From NCBI GenBank assembly GCA_002189035.1, contig NEEC01000193.1:1-22148 (forward strand): a DNA stretch of 22,148 bases. The letters are read 5' to 3'. The notes under the pieces are model-generated. The model ran no database searches, was not told the DNA's origin, and saw only the letters and a program-made list of their open reading frames with translations. Below, piece by piece: positions 11,970 through 22,100 of this stretch. Source of the stretch: Utricularia gibba (lineage: Eukaryota > Streptophyta > Magnoliopsida > Lamiales > Lentibulariaceae). A program made the position numbers and the translations under genes. Each line of letters begins with the position of its first letter. The first letter of the stretch is position 1.

Positions 11970-12518
11970 AGTTGCTATGATACTTCTGATTCTTGATGCA
12001 CCATTCCCATACACCATGTCTCTAGTGGCTATTTGATTCTTTTGCCGTGTATCCCATTTGCATCAATGTCGAGAACGAGAAGCACATTCTTAGACGCAGC
12101 ACCAAGAAAGGACACCTAAGACACTTTTCGTTGTGGCTTGTTTTTAAGTCCTGTTATGTCATGGCACTTCGTAAGTCATTTCAATCATCATTATCCTAAT
12201 CACACGTTGGAGCAGTCGAAAAGGCTTCCCAACAGTGATGCTATGAAGAGCACGGATCTGCATGTTATGTTGTGCTTCGCGGACCAGGATCTGATTATGT
12301 CATTTCGTTGCGACGTATCATCATTGCGCATCATCATTCGGGGTGCATCCTAAAAATCACACGTGCACGGGATTCATTAAAAATAAATATTTACGCATAT
12401 CCAGAGTGTATAACAGTGTTGGGATAAGTGATGCCACGAAATTCATGATGTAGCATGTGACTTTTTTCCAACTTGATCGCATAGTAGATGAATTCTGACA
12501 CCATATGTTGATGCATTT
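11970..12518 (+). repeat. A monomer with scrambled core (549 bp)
   Basis: The front to 12147 is A. 12148-12322 is rearranged: shortened pieces from downstream of the core (gtcatttca, atcatcatt, aatcacacg) come first, then a mutated core (gtcgaaaaggcttcccaacag, with extra and missing bases) follows. From 12323 (attgcgcatcatc) a clean A 3' part runs to 12518 with the A tail and EcoRI site, and regular alternation resumes with B at 12519. Confidence 0.82.
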
Positions 12519-14098
12519 AGTTGCTATGATACTTCTGATTCTTGATGCACCATTCCCGTATACCATGTCTCTAGTGGCTATTTGATTCTTTTGCCTTGTA
12601 TGTTGTTCGCATCAATTTCGAGAACATGAAGCACATTATTAAATGCAGTCACCACGGAATGCACGTGAGACACCTTTCGTTGTGGCCCTTTTTTAATATG
12701 TCCACAGTTATCGGACAAACGTAACTCCAAATTATAATACTTGGAGCTCGAAAAGGGCTTCCCAACAGTGTGCTATGAAGAGCAAGGATCTGCATGTTAT
12801 GCAAGAGGTGTTTCGCGGACCAGGATGTGCGACGTAGTCATTTCATTGCGCATCACATTCGGGATGCAGCCGAAAAATCACACGTGCACCGGATTTGTTA
12901 AAAATAAATATTTACGCATATCCTGAGTATACAACAGTGTTGGGATAAGTGATGCCACGAAATTCATGATGTAACATGTGACTTTTTTCCATCTTGATCG
13001 CATATCCGATGAAGTTTGACACCATATGTTTTGGCTGTTGATTGATTCAATTAGTTGCTATGATACTTCTGATTCTTGATGCACCATTCCCATACACCAT
13101 GTCTCTAGTGGCTATTTGATTCTTTTGCCGTGTATCCCATTTGCATCAATGTCGAGAACGAGAAGCACATTCTTAGACGCAGCCACCAAGAAAGGACACC
13201 TAAGACACTTTTCGTTGTGGCTTGTTTTTAATATGTCCACAGTTATCGGACAAACGTAACTCCAAATTATAATACTTGGAGCTCGAAAAGGGCTTCCCAA
13301 CAGTGTGCTATGAAGAGCAAGGATCTGCATGTTATGCAAGAGGTGCTTCGCGGACCAGGATGTGCGACGTAGTCATTTCATTGCGCATCATCATTCGGGG
13401 TGCATCCTAAAAATCACACGTGCACGGGATTCATTAAAAATAAATATTTACGCATATCCAGAGTGTATAACAGTGTTGGGATAAGTGATGCACGAAATTC
13501 ATGATGTAGCATGTGACTTTTTTCCAACTTGATCGCATAGTAGATGAATTCTGACACCATATGTTGATGCATTTAGTTGCTATGATACTTCTGATTCTTG
13601 ATGCACCATTCCCGTATACCATGTCTCTAGTGGCTATTTGATTCTTTTGCCTTGTATGTTGTTCGCATCAATTTCGAGAACATGAAGCACATTATTAAAT
13701 GCAGTCACCGAATGCCACGTGAGACACCTTTCGTTGTGGCCCTTTTTTAATATGTCCACAGTTATCGGACAAACGTAACTCCAAATTATAATACTTGGAG
13801 CTCGAAAAGGGCTTCCCAACAGTGTGCTATGAAGAGCAAGGATCTGCATGTTATGCAAGAGGTGTTTCGGACCAGGATGTGCGACGTAGTCATTTCATTG
13901 CGCATCACATTCGGGTGCACCAAAAATCACACGTGCACGGATTGTTAAAAATAAATATTTACGCATATCCTGAGTATACAACAGTGTTGGGATAAGTGAT
14001 GCCACGAAATTCATGATGTAACATGTGACTTTTTTCCATCTTGATCGCATATCGATGAAGTTTGACACCATATGTTTTGGCTGTTGATTGATTCAATT
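12519..14098 (+). repeat. Regular B-A-B stretch
   Basis: Monomers: B 12519-13052 (534 bp), A 13053-13574 (522 bp), B 13575-14098 (524 bp). The last B has several small deletions (caccgaatgcc, ttcggacc, atatcgatg) and an altered site reading gggtgcaccaaaaa at about 13915-13926, where normal B reads gggatgcagccgaaaaa. Confidence 0.92.
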
Positions 14099-14576
14099 AG
14101 TTGCTATGATACTTCTGATTCTTGATGCACCATTCCCATACACCATGTCTCTAGTGGCTATTTGATTCTTTTGCCGTGTATGCATCAATGTCGAGAACGA
14201 GAAGCACATTCTTAGTGCTTCGATTCACCACGGATCCCACGCATCAATGTCGATTCTCGTTTTTCGCCCTTATTTCCAAATTAAATACTTGTCGTTCCCA
14301 ACAGTGTGCTATGAAGAGCAAGGATCTGCATGTTATGCAAGAGGTGCTTCGCGGACCAGGATGTGCGACGTAGTCATTTCATTGCGCATCATCATTCGGG
14401 GTGCATCCTAAAAATCACACGTGCACGGGATTCATTAAAAATAAATATTTACGCATATCCAGAGTGTATAACAGTGTTGGGATAAGTGATGCCACGAAAT
14501 TCATGATGTAGCATGTGACTTTTTTCCAACTTGATCGCATAGTAGATGAATTCTGACACCATATGTTGATGCATTT
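14099..14576 (+). repeat. Damaged A monomer (478 bp)
   Basis: The head is A, with loss of tcccatt near 14180. 14216-14294 is a scrambled 79-bp tract replacing about 115 bp between cattctta and ttcccaacag. It includes a B-like piece (caccacgga) and a second copy of gcatcaatgtcga. From 14295 the unit is a clean A to its end. This is the rightmost disturbed unit; everything after it is regular. Confidence 0.85.
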
Positions 14577-15284
14577 AGTTGCTATGATACTTCTGATTCT
14601 TGATGCACCATTCCCGTATACCATGTCTCTAGTGGCTATTTGATTCTTTTGCCTTGTATGTTGTTCGCATCAATTTCGAGAACATGAAGCACATTATTAA
14701 ATGCAGTCACCACGGAATGCCACGTGAGACACCTTTCGTTGTGGCCCTTTTTTAATATGTCCACAGTTATCGGACAAACGTAACTCCAAATTATAATACT
14801 TGGAGCTCGAAAAGGGCTTCCCAACAGTGTGCTATGAAGAGCAAGGATCTGCATGTTATGCAAGAGGTGCTTCGCGGACCAGGATGTGCGACGTAGTCAT
14901 TTCATTGCGCATCACCATTCGGGATGCAGCCGAAAAATCACACGTGCACCGGATTTGTTAAAAATAAATATTTACGCATATCCTGAGTATACAACAGTGT
15001 TGGGATAAGTGATGCCACGAAATTCATGATGTAACATGTGACTTTTTTCCATCTTGATCGCATATCCGATGAAGTTTGACACCATATGTTTTGGCTGTTG
15101 ATTGATTCAATTAGTTGCTATGATACTTCTGATTCTTGATGCACCATTCCCATACACCATGTCTCTAGTGGCTATTTGATTCTTTTGCCGTGTATCCCAT
15201 TTGCATCAATGTCGAGAACGAGAAGCACATTCTTAGACGCAGCCACCAAGAAAGGACACCTAAGACACTTTTCGTTGTGGCTTG

Positions 15285-15450
15285 TTTTTAATATGTCCAC
15301 AGTTATCGGACAAACGTAACTCCAAATTATAATACTTGGAGCTCGAAAAGGGCTTCCCAACAGTGTGCTATGAAGAGCAAGGATCTGCATGTTATGCAAG
15401 AGGTGCTTCGCGGACCAGGATGTGCGACGTAGTCATTTCATTGCGCATCA
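15285..15450 (+). repeat. Conserved 166-bp core shared by A and B monomers
   Basis: From the t-run before aatatgtccacag to gcgcatca, A (15285-15450) and B (15808-15973) are identical except one position: c in A (15406), t or c in B. The first 100 bp to the left of this core carry roughly two dozen A/B differences. The core holds the SacI palindrome gagctc, the motif cagttatcgg and gatgtgcgacgtagtc. It recurs with the same sequence in nearly every monomer of the window, including most damaged ones. It may be held constant by selection (protein binding) or by recent conversion; sequence alone does not decide. Confidence 0.85.
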
Positions 15451-15528
15451 TCATTCGGGGTGCATCCTAAAAATCACACGTGCACGGGATTCATTAAAAA
15501 TAAATATTTACGCATATCCAGAGTGTAT

Positions 15529-15569
15529 AACAGTGTTGGGATAAGTGATGCCACGAAATTCATGATGTA
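15529..15569 (+). repeat. 41-bp block identical in A and B, site of type switching
   Basis: From aacagtgttggg to catgatgta the two monomer types are identical, with A/B differences directly on both sides (gtgtat versus gtatac before; g versus a after). The A-to-B hybrid units switch type within or at the edge of the equivalent block: 2494-2534, 7768-7808, 10684-10724 and 11370-11410. The degraded unit at 11490 is consistent with the same place. Confidence 0.8.
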
Positions 15570-15635
15570 GCATGTGACTTTTTTCCAACTTGATCGCATA
15601 GTAGATGAATTCTGACACCATATGTTGATGCATTT

Positions 15636-16170
15636 AGTTGCTATGATACTTCTGATTCTTGATGCACCATTCCCGTATACCATGTCTCTAGTGGCTATTT
15701 GATTCTTTTGCCTTGTATGTTGTTCGCATCAATTTCGAGAACATGAAGCACATTATTAAATGCAGTCACCACGGAATGCCACGTGAGACACCTTTCGTTG
15801 TGGCCCTTTTTTAATATGTCCACAGTTATCGGACAAACGTAACTCCAAATTATAATACTTGGAGCTCGAAAAGGGCTTCCCAACAGTGTGCTATGAAGAG
15901 CAAGGATCTGCATGTTATGCAAGAGGTGCTTCGCGGACCAGGATGTGCGACGTAGTCATTTCATTGCGCATCACCATTCGGGATGCAGCCGAAAAATCAC
16001 ACGTGCACGGATTTGTTAAAAATAAATATTTACGCATATCCTGAGTATACAACAGTGTTGGGATAAGTGATGCCACGAAATTCATGATGTAACATGTGAC
16101 TTTTTTCCATCTTGATCGCATATCCGATGAAGTTTGACACCATATGTTTTGGCTGTTGATTGATTCAATT
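15636..16170 (+). repeat. Reference type-B monomer (535 bp)
   Basis: B has the same architecture as A but differs in the variable segment (gccttgtatgttg, gaacatgaag, tcaccacggaatgcc, ccacgtgagac), after the core (catcaccattcgggatg, cagccgaaaaa, ggatttgtt, cctgagtatac) and in the tail (gatgtaacatg, gaagtttgac, ttttggctgttgattgatt). Its tail is 12-13 bp longer than that of A and accounts for the length difference. It lacks the A-specific EcoRI site and has an extra CACGTG in the variable segment. The 536-bp copies carry one more c in the caccgg motif. Confidence 0.95.
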
Positions 16171-19100
16171 AGTTGCTATGATACTTCTGATTCTTGATGC
16201 ACCATTCCCATACACCATGTCTCTAGTGGCTATTTGATTCTTTTGCCGTGTATCCCATTTGCATCAATGTCGAGAACGAGAAGCACATTCTTAGACGCAG
16301 CCACCAAGAAAGGACACCTAAGACACTTTTCGTTGTGGCTTGTTTTTAATATGTCCACAGTTATCGGACAAACGTAACTCCAAATTATAATACTTGGAGC
16401 TCGAAAAGGGCTTCCCAACAGTGTGCTATGAAGAGCAAGGATCTGCATGTTATGCAAGAGGTGCTTCGCGGACCAGGATGTGCGACGTAGTCATTTCATT
16501 GCGCATCATCATTCGGGGTGCATCCTAAAAATCACACGTGCACGGGATTCATTAAAAATAAATATTTACGCATATCCAGAGTGTATAACAGTGTTGGGAT
16601 AAGTGATGCCACGAAATTCATGATGTAGCATGTGACTTTTTTCCAACTTGATCGCATAGTAGATGAATTCTGACACCATATGTTGATGCATTTAGTTGCT
16701 ATGATACTTCTGATTCTTGATGCACCATTCCCGTATACCATGTCTCTAGTGGCTATTTGATTCTTTTGCCTTGTATGTTGTTCGCATCAATTTCGAGAAC
16801 ATGAAGCACATTATTAAATGCAGTCACCACGGAATGCCACGTGAGACACCTTTCGTTGTGGCCCTTTTTTAATATGTCCACAGTTATCGGACAAACGTAA
16901 CTCCAAATTATAATACTTGGAGCTCGAAAAGGGCTTCCCAACAGTGTGCTATGAAGAGCAAGGATCTGCATGTTATGCAAGAGGTGTTTCGCGGACCAGG
17001 ATGTGCGACGTAGTCATTTCATTGCGCATCACCATTCGGGATGCATCCGAAAAATCACACGTGCACGGATTTGTTAAAAATAAATATTTACGCATATCCT
17101 GAGTATACAACAGTGTTGGGATAAGTGATGCCACGAAATTCATGATGTAACATGTGACTTTTTTCCATCTTGATCGCATATCCGATGAAGTTTGACACCA
17201 TATGTTTTGGCTGTTGATTGATTCAATTAGTTGCTATGATACTTCTGATTCTTGATGCACCATTCCCATACACCATGTCTCTAGTGGCTATTTGATTCTT
17301 TTGCCGTGTATCCCATTTGCATCAATGTCGAGAACGAGAAGCACATTCTTAGACGCAGCCACCAAGAAAGGACACCTAAGACACTTTTCGTTGTGGCTTG
17401 TTTTTAATATGTCCACAGTTATCGGACAAACGTAACTCCAAATTATAATACTTGGAGCTCGAAAAGGGCTTCCCAACAGTGTGCTATGAAGAGCAAGGAT
17501 CTGCATGTTATGCAAGAGGTGCTTCGCGGACCAGGATGTGCGACGTAGTCATTTCATTGCGCATCATCATTCGGGGTGCATCCTAAAAATCACACGTGCA
17601 CGGGATTCATTAAAAATAAATATTTACGCATATCCAGAGTGTATAACAGTGTTGGGATAAGTGATGCCACGAAATTCATGATGTAGCATGTGACTTTTTT
17701 CCAACTTGATCGCATAGTAGATGAATTCTGACACCATATGTTGATGCATTTAGTTGCTATGATACTTCTGATTCTTGATGCACCATTCCCGTATACCATG
17801 TCTCTAGTGGCTATTTGATTCTTTTGCCTTGTATGTTGTTCGCATCAATTTCGAGAACATGAAGCACATTATTAAATGCAGTCACCACGGAATGCCACGT
17901 GAGACACCTTTCGTTGTGGCCCTTTTTTAATATGTCCACAGTTATCGGACAAACGTAACTCCAAATTATAATACTTGGAGCTCGAAAAGGGCTTCCCAAC
18001 AGTGTGCTATGAAGAGCAAGGATCTGCATGTTATGCAAGAGGTGTTTCGCGGACCAGGATGTGCGACGTAGTCATTTCATTGCGCATCACCATTCGGGAT
18101 GCAGCCGAAAAATCACACGTGCACCGGATTTGTTAAAAATAAATATTTACGCATATCCTGAGTATACAACAGTGTTGGGATAAGTGATGCCACGAAATTC
18201 ATGATGTAACATGTGACTTTTTTCCATCTTGATCGCATATCCGATGAAGTTTGACACCATATGTTTTGGCTGTTGATTGATTCAATTAGTTGCTATGATA
18301 CTTCTGATTCTTGATGCACCATTCCCATACACCATGTCTCTAGTGGCTATTTGATTCTTTTGCCGTGTATCCCATTTGCATCAATGTCGAGAACGAGAAG
18401 CACATTCTTAGACGCAGCCACCAAGAAAGGACACCTAAGACACTTTTCGTTGTGGCTTGTTTTAATATGTCCACAGTTATCGGACAAACGTAACTCCAAA
18501 TTATAATACTTGGAGCTCGAAAAGGGCTTCCCAACAGTGTGCTATGAAGAGCAAGGATCTGCATGTTATGCAAGAGGTGCTTCGCGGACCAGGATGTGCG
18601 ACGTAGTCATTTCATTGCGCATCATCATTCGGGGTGCATCCTAAAAATCACACGTGCACGGGATTCATTAAAAATAAATATTTACGCATATCCAGAGTGT
18701 ATAACAGTGTTGGGATAAGTGATGCCACGAAATTCATGATGTAGCATGTGACTTTTTTCCAACTTGATCGCATAGTAGATGAATTCTGACACCATATGTT
18801 GATGCATTTAGTTGCTATGATACTTCTGATTCTTGATGCACCATTCCCGTATACCATGTCTCTAGTGGCTATTTGATTCTTTTGCCTTGTATGTTGTTCG
18901 CATCAATTTCGAGAACATGAAGCACATTATTAAATGCAGTCACCACGGAATGCCACGTGAGACACCTTTCGTTGTGGCCCTTTTTTAATATGTCCACAGT
19001 TATCGGACAAACGTAACTCCAAATTATAATACTTGGAGCTCGAAAAGGGCTTCCCAACAGTGTGCTATGAAGAGCAAGGATCTGCATGTTATGCAAGAGG

Positions 19101-22100
19101 TGTTTCGCGGACCAGGATGTGCGACGTAGTCATTTCATTGCGCATCACCATTCGGGATGCATCCTAAAAATCACACGTGCACCGGATTTGTTAAAAATAA
19201 ATATTTACGCATATCCTGAGTATACAACAGTGTTGGGATAAGTGATGCCACGAAATTCATGATGTAACATGTGACTTTTTTCCATCTTGATCGCATATCC
19301 GATGAAGTTTGACACCATATGTTTTGGCTGTTGATTGATTCAATTAGTTGCTATGATACTTCTGATTCTTGATGCACCATTCCCATACACCATGTCTCTA
19401 GTGGCTATTTGATTCTTTTGCCGTGTATCCCATTTGCATCAATGTCGAGAACGAGAAGCACATTCTTAGACGCAGCCACCAAGAAAGGACACCTAAGACA
19501 CTTTTCGTTGTGGCTTGTTTTTAATATGTCCACAGTTATCGGACAAACGTAACTCCAAATTATAATACTTGGAGCTCGAAAAGGGCTTCCCAACAGTGTG
19601 CTATGAAGAGCAAGGATCTGCATGTTATGCAAGAGGTGCTTCGCGGACCAGGATGTGCGACGTAGTCATTTCATTGCGCATCATCATTCGGGGTGCATCC
19701 TAAAAATCACACGTGCACGGGATTCATTAAAAATAAATATTTACGCATATCCAGAGTGTATAACAGTGTTGGATAAGTGATGCCACGAAATTCATGATGT
19801 AGCATGTGACTTTTTTCCAACTTGATCGCATAGTAGATGAATTCTGACACCATATGTTGATGCATTTAGTTGCTATGATACTTCTGATTCTTGATGCACC
19901 ATTCCCGTATACCATGTCTCTAGTGGCTATTTGATTCTTTTGCCTTGTATGTTGTTCGCATCAATTTCGAGAACATGAAGCACATTATTAAATGCAGTCA
20001 CCACGGAATGCCACGTGAGACACCTTTCGTTGTGGCCCTTTTTTAATATGTCCACAGTTATCGGACAAACGTAACTCCAAATTATAATACTTGGAGCTCG
20101 AAAAGGGCTTCCCAACAGTGTGCTATGAAGAGCAAGGATCTGCATGTTATGCAAGAGGTGCTTCGCGGACCAGGATGTGCGACGTAGTCATTTCATTGCG
20201 CATCACCATTCGGGATGCAGCCGAAAAATCACACGTGCACCGGATTGTGTTAAAAATAAATATTTACGCATATCCTGAGTATAACAGTGTTGGATAAGTG
20301 ATGCCACGAAATTCATGATGTAACATGTGACTTTTTTCCATCTTGATCGCATATCCGATGAAGTTTGACACCATATGTTTTGGCTGTTGATTGATTCAAT
20401 TAGTTGCTATGATACTTCTGATTCTTGATGCACCATTCCCATACACCATGTCTCTAGTGGCTATTTGATTCTTTTGCCGTGTATCCCATTTGCATCAATG
20501 TCGAGAACGAGAAGCACATTCTTAGACGCAGCCACCAAGAAAGGACACCTAAGACACTTTTCGTTGTGGCTTGTTTTTAATATGTCCACAGTTATCGGAC
20601 AAACGTAACTCCAAATTATAATACTTGGAGCTCGAAAAGGGCTTCCCAACAGTGTGCTATGAAGAGCAAGGATCTGCATGTTATGCAAGAGGTGCTTCGC
20701 GGACCAGGATGTGCGACGTAGTCATTTCATTGCGCATCATCATTCGGGTGCATCCTAAAAATCACACGTGCACGGGATTCATTAAAAATAAATATTTACG
20801 CATATCCAGAGTGTATAACAGTGTTGGATAAGTGATGCCACGAAATTCATGATGTAGCATGTGACTTTTTTCCAACTTGATCGCATAGTAGATGAATTCT
20901 GACACCATATGTTGATGCATTTATGCTATGATACTTCTGATTCTTGATGCACCATTCCCGTATACCATGTCTCTAGTGGCTATTTGATTCTTTTGCCTTG
21001 TATGTTGTTCGCATCAATTTCGAGAACATGAAGCACATTATTAAATGCAGTCACCACGGAATGCCACGTGAGACACCTTTCGTTGTGGCCCTTTTTTAAT
21101 ATGTCCACAGTTATCGGACAAACGTAACTCCAAATTATAATACTTGGAGCTCGAAAAGGGCTTCCCAACAGTGTGCTATGAAGAGCAAGGATCTGCATGT
21201 TATGCAAGAGGTGTTTCGCGGACCAGGATGTGCGACGTAGTCATTTCATTGCGCATCACCATTCGGGATGCAGCCGAAAAATCACACGTGCACCGGATTT
21301 GTTAAAAATAAATATTTACGCATATCCTGAGTATACAACAGTGTTGGGATAAGTGATGCCACGAAATTCATGATGTAACATGTGACTTTTTTCCATCTTG
21401 ATCGCATATCCGATGAAGTTTGACACCATATGTTTTGGCTGTTGATTGATTCAATTAGTTGCTATGATACTTCTGATTCTTGATGCACCATTCCCATACA
21501 CCATGTCTCTAGTGGCTATTTGATTCTTTTGCCGTGTATCCCATTTGCATCAATGTCGAGAACGAGAAGCACATTCTTAGACGCAGCACCAAGAAAGGAC
21601 ACCTAAGACACTTTCGTTGTGGCTTGTTTTTAATATGTCCACAGTTATCGGACAAACGTAACTCCAAATTATAATACTTGGAGCTCGAAAAGGGCTTCCC
21701 AACAGTGTGCTATGAAGAGCAAGGATCTGCATGTTATGCAAGAGGTGCTTCGCGGACCAGGATGTGCGACGTAGTCATTTCATTGCGCATCATCATTCGG
21801 GGTGCATCCTAAAAATCACACGTGCACGGGATTCATTAAAAATAAATATTTACGCATATCCAGAGAGTGTATAACAGTGTTGGGATAAGTGATGCCACGA
21901 AATTCATGATGTAGCATGTGACTTTTTTCCAACTTGATCGCATAGTAGATGAATTCTGACACCATATGTTGATGCATTTAGTTGCTATGATACTTCTGAT
22001 TCTTGATGCACCATTCCCGTATACCATGTCTCTAGTGGCTATTTGATTCTTTTGCCTGTGTATGTTGTTCGCATCAATTTCGAGAACATGAAGCACATTA

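Larger units (their letters stand above)
15113..15635 (+). repeat. Reference type-A monomer (523 bp)
   Basis: This is the cleanest example of A and equals in length the A copies at 4715, 5772, 16171, 17229 and 21457. In order it holds: a head shared with B; a variable segment (about offsets 75-172) with the A markers gccgtgtatccc, gaacgagaag and ccaccaagaaagg; the 166-bp core containing a SacI site (gagctc); the A markers catcatcattcggggtg and catcctaaaaa; an AT-rich stretch (taaaaataaatattta); the 41-bp block shared with B; and an A-only tail with gatgtagcatg, an EcoRI site (gaattc) and a gttgatgcattt ending. EcoRI should therefore cut once per 1058-bp unit and SacI once per monomer. Confidence 0.95.

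Noticed and set aside
7888-12518. Transposon or foreign insertion causing the disturbed island
   Set aside because: All recognisable pieces are satellite fragments. I found no terminal inverted repeats, LTRs, target-site duplications or transposase-like frame.
15217-15284. Possible CENP-B box around ttttcgttgtggc
   Set aside because: The ttcg start matches but the required A and CGGG positions do not, so it is not a CENP-B box.
15325-15333. tataat-like motif in the core resembling a bacterial -10 box or a TATA element
   Set aside because: It recurs in nearly every monomer with no gene downstream and no spaced -35 partner. The array is a eukaryotic-type satellite, so no promoter claim is justified.
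15474-15484. CACGTG (G-box/E-box) in cacacgtgcac as a regulatory site
   Set aside because: It is a six-base palindrome present once or twice per monomer with no gene to regulate, so it is insufficient evidence for function.
15494-15510. aataaa in the AT-rich stretch as a polyadenylation signal
   Set aside because: It is expected by chance in an AT-rich stretch, present in nearly every unit, and there is no transcript or coding context.
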